Shown here piece by piece: positions 25,365 to 34,134 of a DNA stretch of 64,000 nucleotides. How positions within the stretch are numbered: the stretch's first letter is position 1; every line of letters begins with the position of its first letter. The stretch is from Olavius sp. associated proteobacterium Delta 1 (GTDB lineage Bacteria; Desulfobacterota; Desulfobacteria; Desulfobacterales; JAFDCJ01): contig CACVKW010000667.1 of NCBI GenBank assembly GCA_902749685.1, positions 62,001 through 126,000 on the forward strand. The letters are read 5' to 3'. Below the pieces are notes generated by a model. That model ran no database searches. It was not told the origin of the DNA and worked only from the letters and a program-made list of their open reading frames with translations. A program made the translations under genes and the position numbers.

Positions 25365-25874
25365 TCAAATTTCGCTACAGACACACTTGCCGGTTGATTT
25401 GGTACTCTGAATATTTCCCGAGCGGTAATAGACCGTATTGGGCGTCATTAATTCATTGAGCAGATTAAGAGAGCCCCGCAACAGTTCCAGAGAGTGCTGA
25501 AATATTTGTCTGTTGCGCAAGTTGGCCGCCTGGACCTGGGATAGCACGGATAATAAATCTTTGCTGACCCGCCTCAGATTTCCAGCATGTGGTTCATCCA
25601 CCAGTTGAGAAATCCCGGTTAACGTAAGATCCGGCGCCGTATACCCCAGTTCCTCTGCCAGACTAGCCACCAGTTGACATCGCCTCTTTTCCTTTTTTTG
25701 AATTTCAAGCAGCTGTTTTTCTTTGTCAATTCCCGTCTCATTGAGGGTGTTTACGTCCGACCGAACGGCAGCCTCCTTTTCCTGGTCGATAACAACCAAC
25801 AGTGAGCGGTAAAGACCGGTCTCCTGTCTAAGAAGCCCTATTAAATGATCCAAAGTCGAATTCATTTTTTTCAT
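25365..25874 (-). CDS. flgN: Flagellar export chaperone FlgN
   Basis: FlgN escorts the junction proteins FlgK and FlgL to the export gate. The 169-residue protein is almost wholly helical, with the family pattern LDHLIGLLRQETGLYRSLLVVIDQEKEAAVRSDVNTLNETGIDKEKQLLEIQKKEKRR and a second helical hairpin NLRNRQIFQHSLELLRGSLNLLNEL followed by the common NTVYYRSGNIQS tail. AGGGA lies 6 nt before the ATG. It is the first gene after a sigma28 promoter and heads the che-flgK-flgL run, which fits its clients being encoded downstream. Confidence 0.88.
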   Translation of the reverse strand: MKKMNSTLDHLIGLLRQETGLYRSLLVVIDQEKEAAVRSDVNTLNETGIDKEKQLLEIQKKEKRRCQLVASLAEELGYTAPDLTLTGISQLVDEPHAGNLRRVSKDLLSVLSQVQAANLRNRQIFQHSLELLRGSLNLLNELMTPNTVYYRSGNIQSTKSTGKCVCSEI

Positions 25875-25910
25875 TGATTTCCCTGGTTTTAACGCTATTT
25901 CACATGGTTG

Positions 25911-25938
25911 TTATCGGCTTAAAACCACTAAAACTTTA
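25911..25938 (-). promoter_or_regulatory. Sigma28 (FliA) promoter of flgN-cheA operon
   Basis: The minus strand reads TAAAGTTT-N12-GCCGATAA: both boxes are exact consensus, with a spacer one longer than the common 11. The predicted start is near 25904, about 30 nt before the flgN ATG. The -35 box overlaps a TTTAGGCATTT word of the kind repeated at 55.3-57.2 kb. Confidence 0.8.
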
Positions 25939-25972
25939 GGCATTTAGGAATTATTTTGCTGAATTTCAATGG

Positions 25973-26401
25973 TCAATTCTCCGCCTTCTCCTGTGCAGGA
26001 TCCGGTTTTGTTCTATATCCGACAGCCGGCCCTGCCTGGGACTCAGGCTCCGCGTTGCGGTTTTCTTTGCCGCCAAGTTGTTCCAGCAATATAGCCGACA
26101 ATCCAATACCGCCGGCGCCTGATATTTTGCGTGACAGCTCAACATCCAGCAGGGAGGTAAAAATTTCTTCGGCCCGGCCGCCACTGATAAAACCGGATTT
26201 ATCAATCGTGGCGCGCATTTCTTTGAATAAGTAGTTTATAAACAGCGACTCCATCTCGCTGCAGGCAGCGCGCAATTTAGGGTCTTCCCTGTCGGGTGCA
26301 AGGTTTTTGGCGGACTTTAAGGCACCGCCAATCTGTTGATTTTGATACGGTTGGCTAAAATAAGCTGTGGTCGGCAAAAGAAGCGCTTTTTTGTCGTCCA
26401 T
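25973..26401 (-). CDS. flgJ: Rod-binding protein FlgJ (N-terminal domain only)
   Basis: FlgJ caps the growing rod. The 142-residue protein holds only the rod-binding domain: LRAACSEMESLFINYLFKEMRATIDKSGFISGGRAEEIFTSLLDVELSRKISGAGGIGLSAILLEQL. It lacks the C-terminal muramidase of gammaproteobacterial FlgJ, which is common in other phyla, so a separate wall hydrolase is probably encoded elsewhere. The ATG overlaps the flgI stop by one base (TAATG). The C-terminus after residue 115 is polar and variable. Confidence 0.88.
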   Translation of the reverse strand: MDDKKALLLPTTAYFSQPYQNQQIGGALKSAKNLAPDREDPKLRAACSEMESLFINYLFKEMRATIDKSGFISGGRAEEIFTSLLDVELSRKISGAGGIGLSAILLEQLGGKENRNAEPESQAGPAVGYRTKPDPAQEKAEN

Positions 26402-27537
26402 TATATGATCTCCAATTCCGCCTGCAGGGCACCGGCTGCCTTTAAGGCCTGAAATATGGCAATTAAATCACGCGGTGATACCCCCAGGGCATTTAGTGCT
26501 TTAACCAACTCACCGAGACTAACGCCGGATTCCACGAGGAATATCGGATTGTTACCCTCTTCGACCAGCACCTCGGATTCCGGAACCACCACCGTCTGAC
26601 CGCCTCTTGAAAACGGCAATGGCTGCGAGACTCTTCGATCTTCCTTGATCTCAACACTCAAGTTTCCGTGGGCGATGGCAATGGTTGAAATCCTGACATT
26701 TTCTCCCATTATGACGGTGCCGGTACGTTCATTGATGACCACCTTGGAAACCGAATCCGGCGTGACACCCAATTTTTCAATCTTGGTAACCATGGACACC
26801 GTGTTGCCACGGTAATTTTCGGGAACGTTCACTTCAATGGTCCCGGCATCATGGGTACGGGCGATTGGCTCATAAAAGGCGATGTTAATGGCCCGGGCAA
26901 CCCTCGAGGCGGTCGTAAAATCAGGATTGTGCAAGGTTAACGTCAGCGACTGCTTGGCATTAAAATTGGTCTGAATTTCTTTTTCGATTAAGGCGCCGTT
27001 GACAACCCGGCCCACCGTCGGAAAGTTTTTTTGGACTCCGGAACCCGCGGCACTGCCGACTTGAAAACCGCCTGTGCTCACGGGGCCCTGGGCAACAGCA
27101 TAAACCTGACCATTCGCCGCTTTGAGCGGGGTAAACAGCAGGGTTCCCCCCTGAAGATTCTCAGCGTCACCAATAGAGCTCACCAGAACATCAATTCGAC
27201 CTCCGGTACGGGCAAACGCCGGTAGATCGGCTGTCACCATAACTGCCGCCACATTATCCACTTCGATGTCCTTCGGCAGCACAGTTACCCCCATCTTTTC
27301 CAGCATAGCGGCCATCGACTGAATCGTAAACGTCGCATCATCACTGTCCCCGGTGCCGTTCAACCCGACGACCAGACCGTAGCCGACCAGCTGATTCGAA
27401 CGGACGCCCTTGATTTCGGCTATATCCTTGATCCGCACCCCATGGGCAGGACCGGCCAAATACAACAAACCCGCAAGAATGAACGCAAATGTTAGAATTA
27501 ATATTTTAGCAGGCTTTATCAAATTCCATCCAAGCAT
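26401..27537 (-). CDS. flgI: Flagellar P-ring protein FlgI
   Basis: FlgI forms the P ring in the peptidoglycan layer. The 378-residue precursor has a signal peptide (about residues 8-33, ILILTFAFILAGLLYLAGPAHG) followed by the mature start VRIKDIAEIKGVRSNQLVGYGLVVGLNGTGDSDDATFT. Family segments GGRIDVLVSSIGDAENLQGGTLLFTPL and INERTGTVIMGENVRISTIAIAHGNLSVEI are present. It follows flgH, with a palindromic repeat lying in the 160-bp gap between them. Confidence 0.96.
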   Translation of the reverse strand: MLGWNLIKPAKILILTFAFILAGLLYLAGPAHGVRIKDIAEIKGVRSNQLVGYGLVVGLNGTGDSDDATFTIQSMAAMLEKMGVTVLPKDIEVDNVAAVMVTADLPAFARTGGRIDVLVSSIGDAENLQGGTLLFTPLKAANGQVYAVAQGPVSTGGFQVGSAAGSGVQKNFPTVGRVVNGALIEKEIQTNFNAKQSLTLTLHNPDFTTASRVARAINIAFYEPIARTHDAGTIEVNVPENYRGNTVSMVTKIEKLGVTPDSVSKVVINERTGTVIMGENVRISTIAIAHGNLSVEIKEDRRVSQPLPFSRGGQTVVVPESEVLVEEGNNPIFLVESGVSLGELVKALNALGVSPRDLIAIFQALKAAGALQAELEII

Positions 27538-27660
27538 AAATTTTATTCCAATCGTCTAATTTGCGGTCAACCGTCATAGGTTGATATTTAAAGTGAACTT
27601 GAACCTCTTCCCACCGCGGCCCTGAACCTCTATACCTTGATCTCCAGATATTTTTTCTTT

Positions 27661-27703
27661 TTTTTAATACCTGAATTTTGGTACAAAATTCAGGTATTAA
27701 AAA
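27661..27703. repeat. 43-bp perfect palindrome overlapping the flgH stop
   Basis: Arms TTTTTAATACCTGAATTTTG (27661-27680) and its exact complement (27684-27703) are separated by GTA. The flgH stop codon (27697-27699) lies in the right arm. Downstream of the hairpin on the minus strand the sequence is A-rich, not T-rich, so it is not a standard terminator, though it could stabilise or end the upstream mRNA. Each arm matches the 20-bp repeats at 2356 and 9839. Confidence 0.8.
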
Positions 27704-28455
27704 GGCCAGACGGTATTCATCAAATTTGTCAGCCATCCGGGACGCTGACGATCATTGACAACACCGGAACCGCTGTATGCGATTTTAGCATCAGACACAA
27801 AAGTTGACATGATGACGTTATCTTCGGCAATATCCCGCGGCCGGATGATGCCGGATAAAATGATCATCTGGTTCTCGTGGTTGACCATTACTTCACGGGT
27901 GCCGACGATCTTTAAATTGCCGTTGGTCATGACCTCCATCACCCGGCAGGTGATAAAGGCATCCAGGCTGCCGCTGCGTGAGGTTTCGCCCTCTCCTTCA
28001 AATTCACTTTTGAGATTACCTTTTATCGACGGGTTGCCGAAGGGATCGATTTTGGGCCAACTGCCTTTGACACTGGGCAGAATATCATTTTGCCACCAAT
28101 CCTCCAGGCCAAATAATTTCTCGATTCCGGCCTCGAGATTGGAAGTTCGCTCCGTTTCGGTGGTGGCTTTATTGGTGGCTTGGGCGGATTCCTCAATTCT
28201 TACGGTGACAATATCCCCGATATTACGGGCCTTGGTGTCGATAAACATTCCGTTTAAAGAACTGCCGGCCTGCCACAAAGAACCGTCGGCATCAACGGGG
28301 GGGCGGGGAGCGGGTTGGGGGATCATGCTTTGTTTGGTCACCATTTTTTCCATTTCATATTCGATATTGTTGCGATTGCCGGCACAAGCGCTGATCCCGA
28401 TCAACAGTAGAATCGCGCAAAGGGCTGTAATTAAAGGATTTGCATTGGTCTGCAT
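27697..28455 (-). CDS. flgH: Flagellar L-ring protein FlgH (lipoprotein)
   Basis: FlgH builds the L ring in the outer membrane. The 252-residue precursor has a lipoprotein signal ending at ISAC (Cys about 24). Family sequences are SLWQAGSSLNGMFIDTKARNIGDIVTVRIEESAQATNKATTETER and the C-terminal VMTNGNLKIVGTREVMVNHENQMIILSGIIRPRDIAEDNVI. It lies between flgA (29-bp gap) and flgI. Its last codons and stop fall inside the 43-bp palindrome. Confidence 0.96.
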   Translation of the reverse strand: MQTNANPLITALCAILLLIGISACAGNRNNIEYEMEKMVTKQSMIPQPAPRPPVDADGSLWQAGSSLNGMFIDTKARNIGDIVTVRIEESAQATNKATTETERTSNLEAGIEKLFGLEDWWQNDILPSVKGSWPKIDPFGNPSIKGNLKSEFEGEGETSRSGSLDAFITCRVMEVMTNGNLKIVGTREVMVNHENQMIILSGIIRPRDIAEDNVIMSTFVSDAKIAYSGSGVVNDRQRPGWLTNLMNTVWPF

Positions 28456-28484
28456 ATTTTCCTGCCTATTTTTAGTGGAGACGA

Positions 28485-29483
28485 TTATTGAAATTCAACC
28501 TTTACCGTGTTGGAATCCAGCACCCGGGCATAGAGAACTTTTTTCGAGTCAAAATTCATCACCGGGATGCGTTCACCGAGTCTGCCTTTCTTTTTAACCT
28601 GTCCGAGGGCTGTAATTTTCAGGCCGCCGGTTTCGGCCAAAATCACCACAACATCGCCGCGCTTCACCAGCGGCGGAAATTCCACCAGATTCGGTCTCAA
28701 TACCGTCCGGGAACCAATGGCGCGTCGGGTGCGTTGTCCGAGAACCACCTCCGCATCGGTTATCACGTTGGCGGGCAGTTTCGCCAGATCCATCTTTTGC
28801 ATTTCGATGTCATCCTCGGTAATCGGTTTATGCCGGCCCAGGGGTTTTCTAGTCACCACGACATGGGTGAATATTTCAACCGTGGCAGTGGCCCGGACCC
28901 GTTTATAGAACTTGCCGTTGACATCGAAATTAACCGTAAACGGAATTTTGCCCGCCAGGTCACTGTTGCGTGACGGCTCGACGCTATACGTGATTCGGCC
29001 GCCGGGTAATTTCAGAGTTTCAGAAACCTGGATGTCTTTAATTCTGGCATCACTCAGGTTGTTTATGAGATTCTTGGCGATATAATCGGACACCAGCGCT
29101 TTAATCTTTTCCGGATCGATCTCAATGAAACTGCGATCAACGAAAACTTGGGGAGGAATTTGCAGCACCAATTGATCCGGATCGATTCGATTTTGCTTCA
29201 GGCGCCTTCTAATAACGCTTGGATCAATCTCGCGCCGCTTACCCGGTAGGGGCGATCGGCCGATAACAACGCCGCTTAGCCGTTTAATCAAATGCGGATC
29301 ATTGCTTTCGATCTTTGCAATTTTACCTAAAAGAATGTGCTCCCCGTCAATTTGAGTCATGGCTGAAACATGAACCCGCGTCGCTGACGCGGCCATAATC
29401 TCACGGATCAACCCCTGGAGCATGAGCCCTGCCAGGAAGGCAATCATGACGAATTTCAAGAACCTATGTATTATATATTTCAA
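28485..29483 (-). CDS. flgA: Flagella basal body P-ring formation protein FlgA
   Basis: FlgA is the periplasmic chaperone for P-ring assembly. The likely start is the TTG at 29483 (MKYIIHRFLK), with AAGGG 7 nt upstream; another TTG five codons earlier overlaps that site. A signal peptide (about FVMIAFLAGLMLQGLIREIMA) is followed by a variable middle. A C-terminal SAF domain (VVTRKPLGRHKPITEDDIEMQKMDLAKLPANVITDAEVVLGQRTRRAIGSRTVL) and the OB-like end GDVVVILAETGGLKITALGQVKKKGRLGERIPVMN complete it. It starts 10 bp beyond flgG. Confidence 0.93.
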   Translation of the reverse strand: MKYIIHRFLKFVMIAFLAGLMLQGLIREIMAASATRVHVSAMTQIDGEHILLGKIAKIESNDPHLIKRLSGVVIGRSPLPGKRREIDPSVIRRRLKQNRIDPDQLVLQIPPQVFVDRSFIEIDPEKIKALVSDYIAKNLINNLSDARIKDIQVSETLKLPGGRITYSVEPSRNSDLAGKIPFTVNFDVNGKFYKRVRATATVEIFTHVVVTRKPLGRHKPITEDDIEMQKMDLAKLPANVITDAEVVLGQRTRRAIGSRTVLRPNLVEFPPLVKRGDVVVILAETGGLKITALGQVKKKGRLGERIPVMNFDSKKVLYARVLDSNTVKVEFQ

Positions 29484-29507
29484 TCTGCTACCCTTCAATT
29501 TATAATG

Positions 29508-30296
29508 CTATCGTTTAACGTTGTTGGCAAGCGCCAGCATTTCATCGGCAGTTTGAATTGATTTACTGTTGGCCTCATAGGCCCGCTGGGCGGTAATCAT
29601 GCTGACCATCTCCTCAACCACAGTGACATTGGACATCTCTAGAAATCCCTGGGCAATGGATCCCAATCCGTCTTCTCCGGCCGTACCGGTCATTTCATCG
29701 CCGGATGCCTCCGAGGGAATATAAAGATTTTTGCCCATACTGATCAAACCGGCGGAATTGACAAAGCGGGCCAGTTCTACGGTTCCGACCTCGGTTGGCA
29801 CTGTCTCACCGGCCTGCAGCACCGAGACCGTGCCGTCCATGCCGACTGAGATGGATACGGCATCTATCGGAATCGAGATTTCCGGCTCCAGGACAAATCC
29901 ATCCGCATTGACGATACGCCCTTCGCTATCAAGCTTGAATCCCCCGTCCCGCGTAAAAGCGGTTTCCCCGTTGGGCAAGGCGATTTGAAAGAAACCATCG
30001 CCTTCGATTGCCAAATCAAGTTCGTTTTTGGTATGTTCCATATCTCCCTGGGAGAATATTTTCAGCACGGTGGAGGGCCGGGTGCCGTGCCCCAGTTGAA
30101 TACCGGTCGGTACTTGGGTGTCCTGACTGGAGGCCGTACCCGCCGGTCGAATGGTTTCGTACAATAAATCCTGAAATTCGGCGCGACTTTTTTTAAATCC
30201 TGCGGTACTGACGTTGGCCAGATTGTTTGCAATGACATCCAGATTCAGGGCCTGCGCCTGCATGCCGGTAGCTGAAGTCCATAAACTGCGTATCAT
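29508..30296 (-). CDS. flgG: Distal rod protein FlgG
   Basis: FlgG forms the distal rod. The 262-residue protein starts [53 protein letters not shown], which includes the FlgG-type DLLYE insertion that sets rod stiffness. It has [25 protein letters not shown] and ends [40 protein letters not shown] precedes the ATG. The flgF gene lies 106 bp upstream. Confidence 0.96.
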   Translation of the reverse strand: MIRSLWTSATGMQAQALNLDVIANNLANVSTAGFKKSRAEFQDLLYETIRPAGTASSQDTQVPTGIQLGHGTRPSTVLKIFSQGDMEHTKNELDLAIEGDGFFQIALPNGETAFTRDGGFKLDSEGRIVNADGFVLEPEISIPIDAVSISVGMDGTVSVLQAGETVPTEVGTVELARFVNSAGLISMGKNLYIPSEASGDEMTGTAGEDGLGSIAQGFLEMSNVTVVEEMVSMITAQRAYEANSKSIQTADEMLALANNVKR

Positions 30297-30402
30297 TTGT
30301 CCTCCCTGTAATAAATATGGTTGATTGTTATATGTTGTTGGTTATTGGTGGGTGAATGTCAGCAACAATAGTAGACAACCTGATGCCGATGCACCCGATA
30401 TC

Positions 30403-31182
30403 TTAGCCGGTTAAGGATCCGACTTGATTGATGGCCTGGGAGTATGTTTCGTCAACACTCTGGATAATTTTCTGATACGATTCATACCCCCGCAGGACCT
30501 CGATCATTTCCGTCATCATTTTGACGGCATCAACATTGGACAATTCGATAAAGCCCTGGCTGACCTTAACATCCTCGACTTTGGTTTCGGCCAGTCCGGC
30601 GGCGGGCGGCTTAAACAAGGTGTCACCCGCTTTGCTCAGCCGATTAAACTCCGTAAAATCTACGATGCGAAGGCTGTCTACCCGCTTGCCGTCCACCGCA
30701 ACATTGCCCTGCTCGTCGACGGCAAATTTAGCATATTTATGAGGATTTTCCGTACTTTTGATTGTGATTTCGCCCCCTTCCCCCAGCACCGGCCAGCCAT
30801 TACGGGTCACCAGCACACCATCGGAATTGAGCGTGAAATCACCTTTACGGGTATAGTGGACACCATCCGGTGTCTGCACACAGAAAAAGCCTTTGCCGAC
30901 CAAAGCCAGGTCAAAATCATTATCGGTCTGTCTTAAGGCGCCATTGCTGTGATCGGTGTACATACTAAAGTTATTCCAAAATAAGTGTGCCCGCGCTGCT
31001 GCTAAGTCCGCAGAGCTCTGGGTGCTCTGGCTGGGCAAATCAGCTGGATTAATCAATTTCATATGCCCCCGGTCCATTTTAAAGCCTACGGTATTGGCAT
31101 TGGCCAGATTATTGGAAATTATTTGCAGCCGTTTTTCGCAGGCCAAGGCACCGGCTGCCGCTATATACATGTCACCGCTCAT
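30403..31182 (-). CDS. flgF: Proximal rod protein FlgF
   Basis: FlgF is a rod subunit paralogous to FlgG. The 259-residue protein begins MSGDMYIAAAGALACEKRLQIISNNLANANTVGFKMDRGHMKLI and ends EMIEVLRGYESYQKIIQSVDETYSQAINQVG. The middle has QTDNDFDLALVGKGFFCVQTPDG. AAAGGAAATT lies before the ATG. It is the first gene downstream of the sigma54 site at 31279-31294, and probably heads flgF-flgG-flgA-flgH-flgI-flgJ. Confidence 0.93.
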   Translation of the reverse strand: MSGDMYIAAAGALACEKRLQIISNNLANANTVGFKMDRGHMKLINPADLPSQSTQSSADLAAARAHLFWNNFSMYTDHSNGALRQTDNDFDLALVGKGFFCVQTPDGVHYTRKGDFTLNSDGVLVTRNGWPVLGEGGEITIKSTENPHKYAKFAVDEQGNVAVDGKRVDSLRIVDFTEFNRLSKAGDTLFKPPAAGLAETKVEDVKVSQGFIELSNVDAVKMMTEMIEVLRGYESYQKIIQSVDETYSQAINQVGSLTG

Positions 31183-31278
31183 TGAATTTCCTTTGTTAGA
31201 ATGCTAAGAGAATTAGCGTTTCATCACGAAAAAATCCGGGGCCAATTCGGGTTGTTTTGATCTCCCGCAGCAATCTAT

Positions 31279-31294
31279 TGCAAGAGACATACCA
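31279..31294 (-). promoter_or_regulatory. Sigma54 promoter of the flgF-flgJ group
   Basis: The minus strand reads TGGTAT-GTCTC-TTGCA, with the -24 GG and -12 GC exactly spaced. The expected start is near 31268, about 85 nt before flgF. It lies in a 301-bp gap (31183-31483) that otherwise shows no gene. The -24 box is weaker than the others (TGGTAT for TGGCAC). Confidence 0.55.
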
Positions 31295-31483
31295 GGGTGG
31301 CGAAACTGCTGGAGGCTTTTAAACCGTTAGTTTTGAAGGGATCCGGCTGGCAGCTCAGTCGCATGAAACACCATCTTTGCCGGGTTGACATAATTGGGTA
31401 GGTAATTTTTGCCGGGTTTGCTAGATTCAGCCCCTCAAACACAAAGGCACCCAGAAAGAAGTGGCTGATCTATTATGCTGCGA

Positions 31484-31984
31484 TTAGTCGCCCGCACTTG
31501 TATGCAAACTCAATACAAGCTCAACTTCACCCAGCGGCGTTTCAAGTTCTTCGGAAATTTGGCGGGCGGACATGCCCTTGAGGGCCAGTTTTTGGATCTG
31601 TTCATGAAGCTGACCGCTGCCTGAGGCATCGCTCGCAATGGGGGCAATTTCCTGAGCGACTGGTCGATGCAGGCCGGATGGGTATTGCGAGATCCCGTAT
31701 GCTTGACTGCCGTGGTCGTTGATTGGCAGCACCTTGTCCAGATTACGTTGTTCAACGGCAATCGTCTCAGCGATATTGGCAAAGGCCTGATCAACCTGTT
31801 GTTTTAGTGTTTGGCTAAAAATTTGCACATTAAAGCTTTGCCCGGAATCCCTGATTGCTTTATCCTGTGCGGAATCCCGGCTCTTTTTGCGGCTTCGAAT
31901 TAAGAACAGCAGGATTAATAGACATAATATTATTTGGGTGCCATCAATCGTAACATCCCAGTACTGCGGCATTTGAAATACCAT
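31484..31984 (-). CDS. DUF2802-like membrane-anchored protein
   Basis: A protein of about 166 aa with one N-terminal membrane segment (IILCLLILLFLIRSRKK) and a cytoplasmic helical region. Its C-terminal motif QIQKLALKGMSARQISEELETPLGEVELVLSL resembles the DUF2802 family, which is often found in polar flagellar clusters near fliA and flhG and has an HTH-like pattern. The ATG at 31984 has AAGGAG 5 nt upstream; a GTG six codons earlier is less likely. Its role is unknown. It follows the basic 96-aa protein gene by 34 bp. Confidence 0.7.
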   Translation of the reverse strand: MVFQMPQYWDVTIDGTQIILCLLILLFLIRSRKKSRDSAQDKAIRDSGQSFNVQIFSQTLKQQVDQAFANIAETIAVEQRNLDKVLPINDHGSQAYGISQYPSGLHRPVAQEIAPIASDASGSGQLHEQIQKLALKGMSARQISEELETPLGEVELVLSLHTSAGD

Positions 31985-32018
31985 CTCTGCTCCTTGCTCC
32001 ACATCTGGTCGTCACCAG

Positions 32019-32309
32019 CTAAACTCGAATATCAATTAATCTGCTCCGCGCGGGTTCACCTGGTCGGCTGCACCGATCAGCACCCTTTTCGTCGGCCAGG
32101 CGTTCGCGCGGTACGGTGCTCAATGAAAATTCAGGCTCGGGCCCCATGACTTTTTCGGGATTATCTTTTTTCTTTTTTTTCTGCTTTCGCTCAAGGCTTT
32201 CTTTAAACGGAGTTTGCTGGTTATTGCGTCCCCTGGCTTCCGCCCGTTTGACTTTGCGGGCTGGTGACAGGGACGGCAGAATTTTGTTCGGTTTAATGTT
32301 ATCCACCAT
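32019..32309 (-). CDS. Small basic hypothetical protein, 96 aa
   Basis: A 96-residue, highly basic protein with a run KQKKKKKD in the middle (about 42-49) and no hydrophobic core. It has a good ribosome site (AGGGG, 8 nt before the ATG). I do not recognise a family. It lies 63 bp after fliA and before the DUF2802-like gene in the same orientation, so it belongs to the fliA transcript. Its composition suggests a nucleic-acid or protein-binding peptide, but that is only inference. Confidence 0.6.
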   Translation of the reverse strand: MVDNIKPNKILPSLSPARKVKRAEARGRNNQQTPFKESLERKQKKKKKDNPEKVMGPEPEFSLSTVPRERLADEKGADRCSRPGEPARSRLIDIRV

Positions 32310-32372
32310 AGCGTTACCCCTGTCGGTAAGAATACGTGTTAAATTCGGGTATTGATGCGTTGATGATCGCGC

Positions 32373-33128
32373 CTAGCCGTCTATAAGTTTCTCTTTTCTG
32401 AGTTTGGCCCGCAAACGCCTGACGGCCTGGGAGTGAATTTGAGAGACTCTTGACTCGGTAATACTGAGAACCTTTCCCGTCTCTTTCATCGTAAGCTCAT
32501 CTAAATAATATAGCGAAATGACCAGGCGCTCCTTTTCCGGCAGCTGTTCAATTGCTCTGGCCACTGCTTCTTTTACTTCTTTCAGCCGGGTTAAGGTTAA
32601 GGCATCATCATCGTTGTCCACCAGATAACTCATCAGCTTTTCTTTTTCGTCCCTGGAAGAATATCCCAGCTCCTCGAAACTGATAAATGAAATATTGGAC
32701 ATTTGTTTGGTGCGGTATACCTGCTCTACACTTACGCCCATCTCCTGGGCAATTTCAACATCGTCAACTTCCCGGCCTAATTTCTGTTCCAACTTGAGAT
32801 AGGTGTTTTCCAGATCCCGTATTTTGCGTCTATTCGATCTGGAGAGAAAATCCCGTGATCTGAGTTCACTTAAGACCGCCCCCTTGATCCGGAAAACAGC
32901 ATAAGTCATGAACTTGTTGTCTCTTTTGGGATCGTAGCGGTCTACGGCTTGAATCAATCCGATAACGCCGACATTCATCAAATCATCGATATCAATCGTG
33001 GACGGCAAATGAACTGCGATCCGATGAACAATTCGCTTAACATAGGGCAGGTATTCGGAGATTAACTGATCCCGATACCCTGTGTTGTTTTTGTCTAATT
33101 GCTTTGCGGGTGTTTGAGCCGGTGCCAT
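32373..33128 (-). CDS. fliA: Sigma factor 28 (FliA)
   Basis: FliA directs RNA polymerase to late flagellar and chemotaxis genes. The protein of about 251 aa has region 2 (YVKRIVHRIAVHLPSTIDIDDLMNVGVIGLIQAVDRYDPKRDNKFMTYAVFRIKGAVLSELRSRDF), region 3 (LGREVDDVEIAQEMGVSVEQVY) and region 4 (IEQLPEKERLVISLYYLDELTMKETGKVLSITESRVSQIHSQAVRRLRAKL). The start is the ATG at 33128 with GGGGAG 10 nt upstream, not the TTG 12 codons before. Three promoters in this window match its consensus. No flgM (anti-sigma) gene was found here. Confidence 0.95.
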   Translation of the reverse strand: MAPAQTPAKQLDKNNTGYRDQLISEYLPYVKRIVHRIAVHLPSTIDIDDLMNVGVIGLIQAVDRYDPKRDNKFMTYAVFRIKGAVLSELRSRDFLSRSNRRKIRDLENTYLKLEQKLGREVDDVEIAQEMGVSVEQVYRTKQMSNISFISFEELGYSSRDEKEKLMSYLVDNDDDALTLTRLKEVKEAVARAIEQLPEKERLVISLYYLDELTMKETGKVLSITESRVSQIHSQAVRRLRAKLRKEKLIDG

Positions 33129-33205
33129 AAATTTATATCTCCCCGGGGAAATGACTAATGACAATTGACTATTGAATCTTCATGCTTCAAATATAAATTT
33201 GTTTG

Positions 33206-34105
33206 TTAATCCGAACCTAGATGTCGCAAGAATAAATTGCTCCCGTCTTTGGGCAAATTCACAGGCGGCGTCGCAGAAATCTTGCGGGCCAAATCCCGGA
33301 AACATCTGCTGGCCTGGGTCTCTGGAAATAATTCGCTGACAATTTTTTGGCTTTTAACACCTCTGGTGACCTTTTCGTCATTTAAGATGCATCCCAGATA
33401 TTCGATACTAATATCTAGAAATCGATCGGTGACCAGATGCAATTGCCTGTATACTTCACGCCCCTCTTCCGGGCGGGTGGTCTTGTTCACCAGTAGTTTA
33501 CAAACTTTCTCAGAATATTTTATAGAAAGTACTTTCATCAAGGCATAAGCATCGGTAATTGATGTGGGTTCGGGTGATACGACCACAAAGATTTCCTGCG
33601 CTGTGGCATTAAAATCCATCACGTTTGAGGAAATACCGGCCGCCGTGTCAATAAATAATACATCAACACCATCGATTAATTGATCCAATTGGGTGAGAAT
33701 ATTGATTTTTTGTTTGCGAGTTAAATTGGTTAATTCCTGGATACCGGAGGAAGCCGGTAAAATTTTCATTTTCCCCGGGCCTTCAACAAGAATCTCTTCA
33801 ATCGTCTTTTCATCCATGATAACATGGGATAAATTGTATTTCGGCGCCAACCCCAGCAAAACATCCAGGTTCCCCAATCCCAGGTCGGCATCAAGAATCA
33901 GCACTTTTTTCCCCATTTTGGTAAATGCATATCCGAGGTTGGCAACAATGCTGGTCTTGCCCACACCGCCTTTTCCACTGGTAATCGCTATGACACGTGC
34001 CTTGGTAGTCGGCTTTTGTTTAGTTTTTGCCCCTGCCGTACCGATTTTTTGCTCACGTCTGTGGGTTAAGCTGATCACCTTATTAGAGGGATCTTTCACG
34101 CTCAT
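33206..34105 (-). CDS. flhG: Flagellar number regulator FlhG (MinD/ParA-like ATPase)
   Basis: FlhG (also FleN or YlxH) is a MinD-type ATPase that limits flagellar number and acts with FlhF; in some bacteria it also restrains the FleQ-type activator. The 299-residue protein has the deviant Walker A VIAITSGKGGVGKTSIVANLGY, the switch segment VLILDADLGLGNLDVLLGL and VLFIDTAAGISSNVMDF. An N-terminal basic stretch (THRREQKIGTAGAKTKQ) precedes it. It follows flhF by 29 bp and precedes fliA. Confidence 0.95.
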   Translation of the reverse strand: MSVKDPSNKVISLTHRREQKIGTAGAKTKQKPTTKARVIAITSGKGGVGKTSIVANLGYAFTKMGKKVLILDADLGLGNLDVLLGLAPKYNLSHVIMDEKTIEEILVEGPGKMKILPASSGIQELTNLTRKQKINILTQLDQLIDGVDVLFIDTAAGISSNVMDFNATAQEIFVVVSPEPTSITDAYALMKVLSIKYSEKVCKLLVNKTTRPEEGREVYRQLHLVTDRFLDISIEYLGCILNDEKVTRGVKSQKIVSELFPETQASRCFRDLARKISATPPVNLPKDGSNLFLRHLGSD

Positions 34106-34134
34106 TATGGTTCGTCTCCTGCTGGTTGAAGCGA

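Noticed and set aside
27661-27703. Rho-independent terminator of flgH
   Set aside because: The stem is perfect but AT-rich and followed by A-rich, not T-rich, sequence on the transcribed strand.
31348-31363. TGGCAG-CTCAG-TCGCA on the + strand, sigma54-like
   Set aside because: GG/GC spacing fits, but the -12 box is poor, and no gene, hairpin or terminator follows on that strand.
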